Of a stretch of 64,000 bases of DNA, positions 35,907-44,688 are shown in pieces. A model generated the notes under the pieces. That model saw nothing but the letters and a program-made list of their open reading frames with translations, was not told where the DNA came from and made no database searches. Both the position numbers and the translations under genes were made by a program. How positions within the stretch are numbered: position 1 is the first letter of the stretch; every line of letters begins with the position of its first letter. Origin of the DNA: an uncultured Mycoplasmatota bacterium (GTDB lineage Bacteria; Bacillota_I; Bacilli_A; RF39; UBA660); contig URFW01000004.1 of the NCBI GenBank assembly GCA_900547225.1, forward strand, positions 72,833-136,832. Reading direction: 5' to 3'.

Positions 35907-36578
35907 ATGAAAAAGACGAAGAAGAAAAAAAGAAGGTTAAGAGTTGGTAGATTAATTTTATTGCTTTTAATTATTGGAGCAATTTCTTTTTCGTGCTATA
36001 AATTTATAGATGTTCCAATAAGAAGTATAGAAGTTACTGGAAACGAGATATTATCTGATTCTGAAATAATAAAGGCAGCATCTTTAGATAATGATCCATC
36101 ATTTTTTAGTGTTATAAGCATGCTTGTTAAAAATAAATTAAAGGAAAATCCATATATAAAAGATGCTAAGGTATCAAAGGGATTCTTATCCATTAAAATA
36201 AAAGTAAAAGAAAAGAAAGTTTTGTACATAAAAAAAGATACTGGTGAAAAGGTTATGATAGATTCGGTAAGCAAAGATGAAAAGGAAGTGTGTGCACCAT
36301 TTTTAACAAACGAAGTTCCAGCTAAAAAACAATCTAGATTTCTTAAGGCAATGAATAAGTTAAATAAAAGTATTATTTGTCAGATGTCTGAAATAAAATA
36401 TGATCCTAATGATATAGATAGTGATAGATATTATGTTTATATGAATGATGGTAATAGTGTTTATTTAACGGTTAATAAGTTTAACAAATTAAATAAATAT
36501 AACACAATACTTGAAAACATAGGAAAACAAAACGGAACGTTATACTTAGATTACGGAGATTACTTCGAGGTAAAGTAG
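35907..36578 (+). CDS. divIB: cell division protein DivIB/FtsQ
   Basis: 223 residues: basic cytoplasmic head (KKTKKKKRRLRVGR), one membrane helix (about 16-33) and a POTRA domain starting IRSIEVTGNEILSDSEIIKA with ENPYIKDAKVSKGFLSIKI, then a beta domain. This is the FtsQ/DivIB plan, shorter than B. subtilis DivIB (263). It lies three bases after murB. It stabilises the FtsL-FtsB/DivIC trimer at the septum. Confidence 0.92.
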   Translation: MKKTKKKKRRLRVGRLILLLLIIGAISFSCYKFIDVPIRSIEVTGNEILSDSEIIKAASLDNDPSFFSVISMLVKNKLKENPYIKDAKVSKGFLSIKIKVKEKKVLYIKKDTGEKVMIDSVSKDEKEVCAPFLTNEVPAKKQSRFLKAMNKLNKSIICQMSEIKYDPNDIDSDRYYVYMNDGNSVYLTVNKFNKLNKYNTILENIGKQNGTLYLDYGDYFEVK

Positions 36579-36640
36579 TCTTCTTTTCTTTACATAGAAA
36601 AAATTGTGTGATAATATTTAATTATGATAAGGAGTATATG

Positions 36641-37807
36641 ATGAAGGAAAAGTCTAATAATAAAACATTAATAGTAGTTATAATTCTAATTATTTTATTT
36701 ATTATGATTATATATTTATTTTCACTTTATAATAATAATTCTAATGCTAAAAAGGGCGTTACAAAAAAAACTTCTGAATTAAAAAAACAAGATGATTGGT
36801 ATGTCCCAAGTGGTGAGGCATCTAAAATAGAAATATATAAAAGTGATGCTAATAACTACCCGGTATTTATTAAAGATGATAAAGATACGTCTTATAAAAC
36901 AAATACTTTATACAAGATGATGGAAACTTATAGATGTGATGTTTCATCTTGTAAAACGTATGGATATAATGATTATAAAAATGAAGTTATAATAAAAGAC
37001 GATGGATACCTTATATATAATTACGAAACTAACAGGGCATTAAAACTTGATATGCCAGATGCAGAATATAACACGATAGATTTTATGTCATACGAAAATA
37101 AAGATTATGGTCTTTCAGTATCAAACATAAACGGAATGTACGCCTTTTATTCTTTAAAAAGCAATTCTTTTAAGACTGATTTTAAGTATACTAACATATT
37201 TGCATCAAACTCATCTTCTTTAATTGATAACTGTTTTATTGCCGCAAAAGAAAGCGAAGGAAAAACTTACGTAGTAAACTATAACACCGGTAAAGAAATA
37301 AAAGAAAGCGAAGCTTATTTAGGTTCGTTTGGTAATGGAAAAGAAATATATTATTTTGAAGATTATGGTGATATTGAAAGAAATGCCATAATTTATGATA
37401 AAGATTTTAATAAGGTATTAGATGGTTCGTATGATTTGTTTTCATCTACTAAATCTGGTAATTTAGTTGTTAGAAATAATGATGAATCATTTAGCATTTA
37501 TACAAAAGAAGGAAAGCTTGTTAAAAAAAGTAAGAACTATAAAAAAGTTTTACTCATCTTAAATGATTATGTAATTATAAAAGATACGGATGACTATTTA
37601 AAAATAGTTAATACTGACGGAAGCTTACTAGCTAAATATGCTAAATTACAAGATAATTCATATTTAGATATGTCTTTAAGTGGATTTTACAAGTCAGGTG
37701 AAACTTTGATATACCTATTCGTAAATAAAGATGATGGTATAATAAGATATTCATATAATATTAAAACTAAAGAAACTAAGACAAAAGAGTATTCATCTAT
37801 TAATTAA
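36641..37807 (+). CDS. membrane-anchored protein of unknown function, propeller-like repeats
   Basis: About 388 residues: short cytoplasmic head, one membrane helix (about 9-31), then a long extracytoplasmic region of short beta-strand repeats with tyrosine- and aspartate-rich loops (NEVIIKDDGYLIYNYETNRA, SLIDNCFIAAKESEGK, SGNLVVRNNDESFSIYTKEG). This pattern resembles WG-repeat or beta-propeller proteins. ATG 36641 (or 36638) follows AAGGAG; upstream in-frame GTG lacks a site. It sits between divIB and ftsA, where B. subtilis has ylxW-ylxX-sbp, so an envelope or divisome role is possible but unproven. Confidence 0.6.
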   Translation: MKEKSNNKTLIVVIILIILFIMIIYLFSLYNNNSNAKKGVTKKTSELKKQDDWYVPSGEASKIEIYKSDANNYPVFIKDDKDTSYKTNTLYKMMETYRCDVSSCKTYGYNDYKNEVIIKDDGYLIYNYETNRALKLDMPDAEYNTIDFMSYENKDYGLSVSNINGMYAFYSLKSNSFKTDFKYTNIFASNSSSLIDNCFIAAKESEGKTYVVNYNTGKEIKESEAYLGSFGNGKEIYYFEDYGDIERNAIIYDKDFNKVLDGSYDLFSSTKSGNLVVRNNDESFSIYTKEGKLVKKSKNYKKVLLILNDYVIIKDTDDYLKIVNTDGSLLAKYAKLQDNSYLDMSLSGFYKSGETLIYLFVNKDDGIIRYSYNIKTKETKTKEYSSIN

Positions 37808-37842
37808 AAGGATTATTATACTTAAGTAATTCTTTTAATTTT
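37802..37842 (+). terminator. hairpin before ftsA
   Basis: AATTAAAAG / CTTTTAATT extended by a G-U pair and ATTA / TAAT, 14 pairs in all, with only a short T run. Probable terminator or partial attenuator. Confidence 0.6.
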
Positions 37843-37869
37843 GACTTTTAAAAAGTTAGTTTATATAGT
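37841..37869 (+). promoter_or_regulatory. ftsA-ftsZ promoter
   Basis: TTGACT, 17-base spacer, TATAGT. It begins at the end of the preceding hairpin and gives ftsA-ftsZ an independent start. Confidence 0.7.
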
Positions 37870-37913
37870 ATAATACTTTTATATGGTAGAGTTTAAAAGG
37901 GAGTATGAAGCCT

Positions 37914-39164
37914 ATGAAAAAGATATACACATGTATTGATATTGGAACTGATACAATAAGAATATTAGTTAGTGAATATTATGGTAAGAAATTTAGAACT
38001 CTTGCGGTATCATCAGTTAGATCTAAGGGAATAAAAAGGGGCGTTATAGTAGATGAATCACTTGTTTTAGAAAGACTTAAACTAGCACTAGATGATATTT
38101 CATCAAGAATTAATATACCTATTAAAAAAGCTGTTATAACAATACCAGCTTATAATGCAGAATGTACGCTAGTACATGGTAACGTACCAATTGTAAATGA
38201 AGAAAAAATGGTTACCGAAAAAGATATATTAAGAGTTCAAAATTCAGTTGTTAATGACATACTACCTAACATGGAATTAGTTTCCGTAACTCCTATTGAC
38301 TTTACTATTTATGAAAATGGTTCAGAAATAGAAACGTTAAAAGATCCTAAAAACAAGATTTGCGATAGGCTTGGAATAAGGGCGATGATGGTTTGTGTTC
38401 CCAAGACTTCCGTTGTATCTTTTGCTAAAGTAGTAGAAAAATCAGGTGTAGAGGTAGTTGACCTTGTTTTATCTCCGATTGCAGACTTTGAAGAAGTTAA
38501 AACGGAAGAATTAGAAAGCGGTATGACAGCAATTATAAACATAGGAAAAACGATTACTACTGTATCTATGTTTAACAAGGGAATAATTACCAATACTTCG
38601 GTTTTAAAAATAGGAAGTAAAATAATAGATGATGATATATCATACATTTATTACACTACTAAAAAAGCTGCTAGAAAAGCAAAGGAAAACTTTGGTATAG
38701 CACATCCAAGATATGCAAATAAAAACGAGACTTATGAGGTTAGAGACGTTAATGGAAAATTAGTTAGGATTAACCAGTATGAACTTTCAAAGGTTATTAA
38801 TAAACGTTTGGTAGAAATACTAAATGTTGCTAAAAATGAATTAAAGGTATTAACAAATAAGCAAATTCGTTATATAATGGTATTAGGTGGTATAACAGAT
38901 ATGCCAGGATTAAACTTTGTTTTGGAAGATGTTTTTGGAAATAATGCCAAAACTTACACGATAAATACCTTAGGAATTAGAAAAGCAAGGTTTATTACTA
39001 TATCAGGTGCAATTAAGCACTTCGTTAAAAAGATAAAATTAAGGGGAAAAGAATATTCAATGTTTAGTAGTTATGATGAGGATGGCTTAGTTCACAGTAA
39101 GACTAGAATAGGAAGAAGCGATTCGATATTTGGAAGGTTTTTCAGCTACTTTTTTGACAATTAA
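37914..39164 (+). CDS. ftsA: cell division protein FtsA
   Basis: About 416 residues, actin-like. Motifs are CIDIGTDTIRILVSEY (phosphate 1), the SHS2 1C domain around IPIKKAVITIPAYNA, TAIINIGKTITTVSMF (phosphate 2), and MVLGGITDMPGL (adenosine). The C-terminal SIFGRFFSYFFDN forms the membrane-targeting amphipathic helix. It tethers FtsZ to the membrane. ATG 37914 has better spacing from GGGAG than ATG 37905. ftsZ starts 12 bases later. Confidence 0.95.
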   Translation: MKKIYTCIDIGTDTIRILVSEYYGKKFRTLAVSSVRSKGIKRGVIVDESLVLERLKLALDDISSRINIPIKKAVITIPAYNAECTLVHGNVPIVNEEKMVTEKDILRVQNSVVNDILPNMELVSVTPIDFTIYENGSEIETLKDPKNKICDRLGIRAMMVCVPKTSVVSFAKVVEKSGVEVVDLVLSPIADFEEVKTEELESGMTAIINIGKTITTVSMFNKGIITNTSVLKIGSKIIDDDISYIYYTTKKAARKAKENFGIAHPRYANKNETYEVRDVNGKLVRINQYELSKVINKRLVEILNVAKNELKVLTNKQIRYIMVLGGITDMPGLNFVLEDVFGNNAKTYTINTLGIRKARFITISGAIKHFVKKIKLRGKEYSMFSSYDEDGLVHSKTRIGRSDSIFGRFFSYFFDN

Positions 39165-39176
39165 GGAGGAAATAAG

Positions 39177-40265
39177 ATGTTTGGTTTACCAGTAGATCAA
39201 TTAGCAAAAATTAAAGTTATCGGTGTCGGTGGTGGCGGCGGTAACGCAGTTAATAGAATGATAGAATGCGGTGTTAGAGGAGTAGAATTCATAGTTGCTA
39301 ACACTGACTTACAAGTATTAAATTGTTCAAAGGCAGAAACTAAGATTCAAATTGGATCAAAGATTTCAGCAGGACTTGGAGCAGGTGGAAGACCTGAGGT
39401 TGGAAGAGAAGCTGCCGTTGAATCTAAAAAAGAAATAGAAGAGGCTTTAAAAGGCGCTGACATGGTGTTCGTAACATGCGGAATGGGTGGCGGAACTGGT
39501 ACTGGTGCAGCTCCTGTTATTGCTGAAATAGCTCAAGGACTTGGAGCTTTAACAGTTGCAATAGTAACTAAACCATTTAGCTTTGAAGGTAAAAGAAGAA
39601 TGGCACAAGCTATTGAAGGCCTTTCAGAATTAAAAGCTAACGTAGATACTTTAATCGTTATTCCAAATGATAGATTAAGAGAAATAATAGATAAATCAAC
39701 ACCAATGGTTGAGGCTTTCCATGAAGTTGATAACGTATTACATAGAGGTGTTCAATCAATATCTGACTTAATCGCTGTAACAGGTTTAATCAACCTAGAC
39801 TTTGCAGACGTTAAGGCCGTAATGGAAAAAAGTGGTAACGCACTTATCGGAATTGGTATGGGTACAGGTGAAAATAGAGCAGTTGAAGCAGCTCGTCAAG
39901 CAGTATCTAGTCCTCTTCTTGAAACAGATATTTCAGGAGCAACCGATGCAATTATCAATATTACAGGTGGCGCTAACCTAACTTTATTTGAAGCTGAAGA
40001 TGCAGCAGAAGTTGTAAGATCAACATCAAATAATGATATCAACACAATCTTTGGTGCGGTAATTAATGAAAACTTAAATGACGAAGTAATCGTAACTGTT
40101 ATTGCAACAGGATTTGAAAAAGGAGAACAAAAAGCAAAAGAAGAAGCAGCTAAACAAGCTCCTGTTCAAACTCCAAACATGCAGCAGAGAGTAAGTAACA
40201 TCATTCAAGATGATGATGACGATGATGACATTCCAAATTTCTTAAAAAATAGAAGAAGTTTCTAA
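39177..40265 (+). CDS. ftsZ: cell division protein FtsZ
   Basis: 362 residues. The tubulin signature [15 protein letters not shown], the N-terminal [19 protein letters not shown], the T7 loop [11 protein letters not shown] and the C-terminal peptide [13 protein letters not shown] (binds FtsA/SepF/EzrA) are all present. The linker is short. GGAGG precedes the ATG. Codon use is less AT-biased than the neighbours, as expected for a highly expressed gene. Two terminators follow. Confidence 0.99.
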   Translation: MFGLPVDQLAKIKVIGVGGGGGNAVNRMIECGVRGVEFIVANTDLQVLNCSKAETKIQIGSKISAGLGAGGRPEVGREAAVESKKEIEEALKGADMVFVTCGMGGGTGTGAAPVIAEIAQGLGALTVAIVTKPFSFEGKRRMAQAIEGLSELKANVDTLIVIPNDRLREIIDKSTPMVEAFHEVDNVLHRGVQSISDLIAVTGLINLDFADVKAVMEKSGNALIGIGMGTGENRAVEAARQAVSSPLLETDISGATDAIINITGGANLTLFEAEDAAEVVRSTSNNDINTIFGAVINENLNDEVIVTVIATGFEKGEQKAKEEAAKQAPVQTPNMQQRVSNIIQDDDDDDDIPNFLKNRRSF

Positions 40266-40294
40266 AGAGTGCTTTTAGTTAGCATTCTTTTTTT
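40265..40294 (+). terminator. terminator 1 after ftsZ
   Basis: AAGAGTGCT / AGCATTCTT, nine pairs, then a T run. Confidence 0.85.
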
Positions 40295-40310
40295 ATTTAT
40301 AAACATAATT

Positions 40311-40335
40311 AGACACTTTAATTAGTGTCTTTTTT
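40311..40335 (+). terminator. terminator 2 after ftsZ
   Basis: AGACACT / AGTGTCT, loop of six, then Ts. Tandem with the first, insulating spoIIGA-sigE from ftsZ transcription. Confidence 0.8.
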
Positions 40336-40360
40336 GTATACTTAAAGTGTGGTGATACAA

Positions 40361-41149
40361 ATGAAGATATACGTAGATTTAGTCTTGTTTTTAAACTTCT
40401 TTTTTGATTTTTTGCTGCTTCTTGCAACATCCCTTATTTTAAGAAGAAACGTTAAGATAAAAAGGATACTTTTAGGAGCATTAATAGGTTCTCTAAGCAT
40501 ATTTTTACTATTTGTTAGTATCAATTCTTTTACGTTGTTTTTAATAAAAATACTTATTTCTATTTTAATGACTTTAATTTGCTTTGGTTATAAAACAATA
40601 AAATATACTTTAAAAAACATATCATATCTTTATTTACTTAGCATAGTATTAGGCGGTGCTTTATATTTTATAAATTCATCATTTTCATATAAAAATTATG
40701 GCTTTATTTTCTTTAATAATGGATTTAGTATTAACATCATCATAATCATATTACTTACCCCTGTAATAATTTTTTTATACGTTAAAAAAGTGCGTGAGGA
40801 AAAAGAAAGGTTATCTAAGTATTATTCTGTTTCCATTACGTTTTTAAATAACAAAACAAAGACATTTACTGCGTTTTTGGATACTGGAAATAACTTATAT
40901 GATCCATATAAGAAAAGACCAGTTATATTAATTAGTAAAAGCGCACTTTCTGGGTACAATCCTAGATGTATATTAGTACCATGTCTTACCGTTAATAAAG
41001 AAAGCTTAATAAAATGTTTTAAAATAAAGAAATTAATCGTAAATGGTAATTTAATAGAAGATGAGTGCTTAATTGGTATAAGTGACAATAATTTTAATTT
41101 TGATGATGTAGACTTATTACTGCATAATAAAATTGTAAAGGAGAGATAA
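40361..41149 (+). CDS. spoIIGA: sigma-E processing peptidase SpoIIGA
   Basis: 262 residues: five membrane helices in the first 150, then a cytoplasmic aspartyl-protease domain with TAFLDTGNNLYDP (catalytic Asp174) and RPVILISKSALSG. It cleaves pro-sigma-E after septation on a signal from the forespore (SpoIIR). ATG 40361 after GTGGTGAT. It directly precedes sigE by three bases, the universal arrangement in spore formers. Confidence 0.95.
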   Translation: MKIYVDLVLFLNFFFDFLLLLATSLILRRNVKIKRILLGALIGSLSIFLLFVSINSFTLFLIKILISILMTLICFGYKTIKYTLKNISYLYLLSIVLGGALYFINSSFSYKNYGFIFFNNGFSINIIIIILLTPVIIFLYVKKVREEKERLSKYYSVSITFLNNKTKTFTAFLDTGNNLYDPYKKRPVILISKSALSGYNPRCILVPCLTVNKESLIKCFKIKKLIVNGNLIEDECLIGISDNNFNFDDVDLLLHNKIVKER

Positions 41150-41152
41150 ATT

Positions 41153-41842
41153 ATGAAGAAATTATTATGTTTATTAAAGAACTTATTTAAAAAAGTAGGA
41201 CAGGTATTTTTTGTTGGTGCGAAAGATGTACTTCCAGAGCCTCTTTCTAAGGAAGAAGAATTAAAGTATCTAAAAGAAATGGAAGAAGGAAGTGTGGATG
41301 CTAAAAACAAACTTATAGAACATAACTTAAGATTAGTCGTTTATTTATCTAAAAAGTATGAAAATACTAAAATAGACTTAGAAGACTTAGTAAGTATTGG
41401 AACCATAGGATTAATAAAGGGAATAAATACTTATAAGATAGGAAAAAACATAAAACTTGCAACTTATGCATCAAGGTGTATTGATAATGAGATATTAATG
41501 TACCTAAGAAAAAATAAAAAAAGAAACGCTGATGTTTCGCTTGAAGAGTCACTATCTTTTGACGCTGAAGGAAATGAACTTCATTTAGAAGATATTTTAG
41601 GAACTGATCCTGATTTAGTAACTAAAGAACTTGAGGATAATGATCTTAAAATGACTCTTCTAAAGGAAATAGAAAAACTTCCATCTAGGGATAAAGAGAT
41701 TATGAAATTAAGATATGGTCTTTTTGGCTCCAAAGAAATAACTCAAAAAGAACTTGCAGAAAAACTTAATATATCGCAAAGTTATATATCAAGAATAGAA
41801 AAAAAGGTTATAAAGAAAATAAAGGAAACTATAAAAATTTAA
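41153..41842 (+). CDS. sigE: RNA polymerase sporulation sigma factor SigE
   Basis: 229 residues of sigma-70 type. The N-terminal pro-sequence (KLLCLLKNLFKKVGQVFFVG) is followed by region 2 (NKLIEHNLRLVVYLSKKYEN, LVSIGTIGLIKGI, LATYASRCIDNEILMYLRK) and region 4 (SRDKEIMKLRYGL, TQKELAEKLNISQSYISRIE). It directs early mother-cell transcription. The preceding SpoIIGA removes the pro-peptide. B. subtilis has sigG next; here sigG is absent. Confidence 0.96.
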   Translation: MKKLLCLLKNLFKKVGQVFFVGAKDVLPEPLSKEEELKYLKEMEEGSVDAKNKLIEHNLRLVVYLSKKYENTKIDLEDLVSIGTIGLIKGINTYKIGKNIKLATYASRCIDNEILMYLRKNKKRNADVSLEESLSFDAEGNELHLEDILGTDPDLVTKELEDNDLKMTLLKEIEKLPSRDKEIMKLRYGLFGSKEITQKELAEKLNISQSYISRIEKKVIKKIKETIKI

Positions 41843-41900
41843 CTTTGTTCTTGTTAAAGATATAAATAAATGGTATTATTTATAATAGAGGTGATGATTG

Positions 41901-42557
41901 GTGAAATCATTTAATACTTCTTTAAAAAAGGATAATGAGGGTATAGTATTCATGGATTTTCCAGGAGTAGTTAAACCTACTAAAGAAAAGAAGAATAAAC
42001 ATGTGTTTCTAATAGCACTTATTATTATTTTAGTATGTATGTTATATGTTTTATCGGCGATGTTAAATGAAAAATACTTATATGGAAATAGTAATTATGT
42101 GTTTAATGTAGCAAATAAATTTGATGGAGACGTTGCGGTTATAAATAAAAAAGACAGAAAAAAATTATTTAGAAAGATTGGATTTGAGGATGTATCTTCT
42201 AGATATGAGGTTAGAAATAGTCATGTAATGGAAATTACGGAAGGCTCTCATTTTCTAAAAGATTGCGATGGTCTTGAAGACTTAATAAAGGTTTATTATG
42301 ATAAAAATAACAAAGTTAATTATATAGATCTTACGCTTGTTTATAAGAAAAATAATTTTAAATCAACACTTGTAGTTGCAGATGTAAATTCTATATTAAA
42401 AAACTTTATTAGCGTTTCAACGTATAAAAGTTACATAGAAAAAGCTTTAAAAGATGGAAAGTATATGATTAATGAAACCAAAAGTAACATAAGATTATCT
42501 TATTTATTAACCAATGAATACGATGATTATTATTCTTTAAATATAATTGTAGAATAG
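41901..42557 (+). CDS. hypothetical single-pass membrane protein after sigE
   Basis: About 218 residues with a 30-residue polar head, one membrane helix (about 37-58) and an extracytoplasmic domain without recognisable motifs (DLIKVYYDKNNKVNYIDLTL, SNIRLSYLLTNEYDDYYSLN). The start is taken as GTG 41901 after GAGGTGATG; TTG 41898 is possible. Located between sigE and the ylbD group, a sporulation role is conceivable but only by position. Confidence 0.6.
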   Translation: MKSFNTSLKKDNEGIVFMDFPGVVKPTKEKKNKHVFLIALIIILVCMLYVLSAMLNEKYLYGNSNYVFNVANKFDGDVAVINKKDRKKLFRKIGFEDVSSRYEVRNSHVMEITEGSHFLKDCDGLEDLIKVYYDKNNKVNYIDLTLVYKKNNFKSTLVVADVNSILKNFISVSTYKSYIEKALKDGKYMINETKSNIRLSYLLTNEYDDYYSLNIIVE

Positions 42558-42580
42558 GCCATTATATATGGTCTTTTTTC
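42556..42580 (+). terminator. terminator before ylbD
   Basis: AGGCCAT / ATGGTCT with one G-U pair and six Ts. Confidence 0.8.
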
Positions 42581-42637
42581 TTTTTATTTGAGTATAAAAA
42601 TGTCATATTATTGCATAAACTATATTAGGTGATTATC

Positions 42638-42997
42638 TTGAAAGAAGAATTTAAAGCATTTGTAAGAACAAAACCAGAATTAGTAAGTTATGTATCTAGT
42701 GGTGAAATGACTTGGCAAAAGTTTTATGAAATATGGAATCTGTATGGAAATGATGAAAAAGTATGGGAAAAATACAAAGAAAAAAACATAAATGAAAGTA
42801 AAAAAACTAGTGATTCCTTTAGTTTTTCTTCATTAATGGATTCGGTAAAGAAAATAGATATGAATTCTGTTCAAAAAGGTATTAATAGCATGCAAAAAGC
42901 AATAGAACTTTTACAAGGATTAACTATAGGTAAGGCACCAAGTAATGCTGCAAGCACATATCAGCCAAGACAAGTATTTAAGAAGTTTGAGGATTAA
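42638..42997 (+). CDS. ylbD: YlbD-like coat protein
   Basis: About 119 residues: EFKAFVRTKPELVSYVSSGE, then MTWQKFYEIWNLYGND and WEKYKEK, the YlbD signature, with a helical C-terminus. B. subtilis YlbD is a putative spore coat protein. The start is TTG 42638 after AGGTGAT. Its stop codon shares one base with the ylbE start, and the ylbD-ylbE-ylbF-rsmD order mirrors B. subtilis. Confidence 0.8.
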   Translation: MKEEFKAFVRTKPELVSYVSSGEMTWQKFYEIWNLYGNDEKVWEKYKEKNINESKKTSDSFSFSSLMDSVKKIDMNSVQKGINSMQKAIELLQGLTIGKAPSNAASTYQPRQVFKKFED

Positions 42998-43218
42998 TGG
43001 ATACTAAAATAAAAATAATGATAGACTCTAATCCTGATTATAAAAGATACCTAAGAACTAATTCATATTGGTATAAAACTTTAAATAGAAATCCTTTAAT
43101 GATAGATAATTTCATAAGAGAGGTAAAAGAAAAGTACAAATTAAGGACAACTGATAAAATAAATGATATAATGGATAAAGTGGATATGATTAGTAAGTTT
43201 ATTAATGTGTTGAGGTGA
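42997..43218 (+). CDS. ylbE: YlbE-like protein
   Basis: 73 residues. KRYLRTNSYWYKTLNRNP is the YlbE motif, followed by a helical tail. Its function is unknown in any organism. One-base overlap with ylbD and four-base gap to ylbF show one operon. Confidence 0.78.
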   Translation: MDTKIKIMIDSNPDYKRYLRTNSYWYKTLNRNPLMIDNFIREVKEKYKLRTTDKINDIMDKVDMISKFINVLR

Positions 43219-43222
43219 TAAT

Positions 43223-43522
43223 ATGGTAGATAAGGCTTTTTTAATAACTGATATGATAGATGGATCTAGTGTTAAACAAAAATTGGATAAAATAAAAGAA
43301 AAAATAAAAAGTGATTATGATGTTAAAGGTTTAATAGATAAATTTAATCATGCAAAAGAAAACTATGAAAAATATAATCTAAAAGAAGAATTCATAAAGG
43401 CTAAGGAAGATATGCTTAAAAACGAATTAATAAAAGAATATGTTATGATTCAAAACAAGATAAATATGCTTACTTTACAAATAAATAATAGAATAGGTAA
43501 AATAACAAAAAAACATTATTAA
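43223..43522 (+). CDS. ylbF: YlbF family regulator
   Basis: 99 residues, almost entirely helical, with KAKEDMLKNELIKEYVMIQN and LTLQINNRIGKIT typical of the Com_YlbF family. In B. subtilis YlbF forms the Y-complex with YmcA and YaaT, which tunes RNase Y activity and through it competence, sporulation and biofilm. ymcA and yaaT are not in the window. GGTGAT is the ribosome site. Confidence 0.82.
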   Translation: MVDKAFLITDMIDGSSVKQKLDKIKEKIKSDYDVKGLIDKFNHAKENYEKYNLKEEFIKAKEDMLKNELIKEYVMIQNKINMLTLQINNRIGKITKKHY

Positions 43523-43537
43523 AAGTGATGTTTTTTT
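43510..43537 (+). terminator. terminator after ylbF
   Basis: AAACATTA / TGATGTTT with one G-U pair, then seven Ts. Confidence 0.75.
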
Positions 43538-43573
43538 CATTTGTTTATTGTATACTTTAAATGGTGAAGAAAA

Positions 43574-44137
43574 ATGAAAATAATTAGTGGTAAATATAAG
43601 GGAAGAATATTAAAGGGATATATGATAGACGGAACAAGACCTACAATGGATAGGGTAAAGGAATCGGTTTTTGCAATGATTCAAGAATACGTTAAAGATT
43701 CTTTATTTTTAGATTTATATTCTGGCACTGGAAACATTGGAATAGAAGCTATTTCTAATGGATCAAAAATGGCTTATTTAGTAGATAATAATATGGTTGC
43801 TACAAAAACCATTAAAGAGAATATAAATATGCTTAAAATAGATAATGCTCGTATTATAAAGGAAGATGCAGTAAAGAGCTTAAATAACTTCATAAATACT
43901 GGTATAAAATTTGATATTATATTTTTAGATCCTCCATATCATACAAATGAGCTTGATAAATCACTTGCCATAATAAATGATAATTTATGCTTATTAGATG
44001 ATAATGGGATAATAGTATGTGAAACAGAAATAAAAATAGATTACCAAAAATATAGTAATCTTATAATTTACAAAACCAGAAAGTATGGTTCTAAAGAAGT
44101 CACAATTTTAAAAAAATACTATTCATTAACCGAATAG
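43574..44137 (+). CDS. rsmD: 16S rRNA (guanine966-N2)-methyltransferase RsmD
   Basis: 187 residues. Motifs are KIISGKYKGRILKG, RPTMDRVKESVFAMI, LDLYSGTGNIGIEAISNG (SAM loop) and the catalytic FLDPPYH. It methylates G966 of 16S rRNA. B. subtilis ylbH lies after ylbF-ylbG in the same way. coaD, its usual next neighbour, is missing and the pilin switch follows instead. Confidence 0.96.
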   Translation: MKIISGKYKGRILKGYMIDGTRPTMDRVKESVFAMIQEYVKDSLFLDLYSGTGNIGIEAISNGSKMAYLVDNNMVATKTIKENINMLKIDNARIIKEDAVKSLNNFINTGIKFDIIFLDPPYHTNELDKSLAIINDNLCLLDDNGIIVCETEIKIDYQKYSNLIIYKTRKYGSKEVTILKKYYSLTE

Positions 44138-44146
44138 TATTTTTTT
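44111..44146. terminator. bidirectional terminator between rsmD and pilin 1
   Basis: A 14-bp perfect stem AAAAAATACTATTC / GAATAGTATTTTTT with a seven-base loop and A/T runs on both sides, overlapping the rsmD stop. Confidence 0.9.
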
Positions 44147-44150
44147 AATA

Positions 44151-44579
44151 TTATTTTGTTGTAGTTGTAGTTGTAGTTCCAAATAAACATCCATCTGGTA
44201 AAGTTAGTTTTAAACTGTCTTCGGAGCCATCAACTCTATTAACTGTACTTTTTAAATTTTTAGCTGCAGGTAATGTCATATTATTAAATTTTCCTTTACC
44301 TTGGATAGTCAATGTATTGCGATCTCCTGTCAATATATAATTCTTATCATCTATATCACTTGCTTCTATTAAATCATTAGTGGTTATTGAATCATTGTTT
44401 TGAGCACATAACATTTTTGCGTTTTTTTCAATCATCAAAACAGAATCGTAAAATGAATCTCCTCTAGACTTTTGTAAAGTTTTATTTATTTGTTGTGTTG
44501 CAATTACCATTATAATTGCTAATACTACGATAACCGCCAACAACTCGATTAACGTAAAACCTTTGTTATTCTTTTTCAT
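44151..44579 (-). CDS. type IV prepilin-like protein 1 (predicted OFF)
   Basis: 142 residues. Class III signal MKKNNKG-FTLIELLAVIVV with cleavage expected after Gly7, hydrophobic helix to about residue 27, then a variable globular part with two cysteines (LCAQNN and DGCLFG) and a Thr-rich tail encoded by three ACTACA hexamers. The first 33 codons and 73 upstream bases are identical to those of pilin 2 at 45815. No convincing promoter lies between this gene and the recombinase gene; the strong promoter of the bracketed segment points the other way. No pilus assembly gene is nearby. Confidence 0.85.
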   Translation of the reverse strand: MKKNNKGFTLIELLAVIVVLAIIMVIATQQINKTLQKSRGDSFYDSVLMIEKNAKMLCAQNNDSITTNDLIEASDIDDKNYILTGDRNTLTIQGKGKFNNMTLPAAKNLKSTVNRVDGSEDSLKLTLPDGCLFGTTTTTTTK

Positions 44580-44652
44580 TTTTTTCCTTCCTTTTCTTTT
44601 TTCTTTTATAGTAATTAGTTTTTTGCATTTTATCCTTAAGTTTAATAATTAA
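44479..44652 (-). repeat. left arm of the 174-bp perfect inverted repeat
   Basis: By eye, the reverse complement of this arm matches 45742-45915 base for base. It holds the 5' leader, ribosome site and first 33 codons of pilin 1. Identity stops abruptly at both arm ends (TTTACA versus AATATC on the coding side). Confidence 0.95.
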
Positions 44653-44664
44653 TTTTAATATAAT
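44636..44664 (+). promoter_or_regulatory. possible recombinase promoter
   Basis: TTAAGT (in the repeat arm), 17-base spacer, TATAAT (just inside the bracketed segment). Because both arms are identical, this promoter would be restored after inversion. Confidence 0.45.
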
Positions 44665-44688
44665 ATGTTTTTGAAAGGAGAAAAAATA

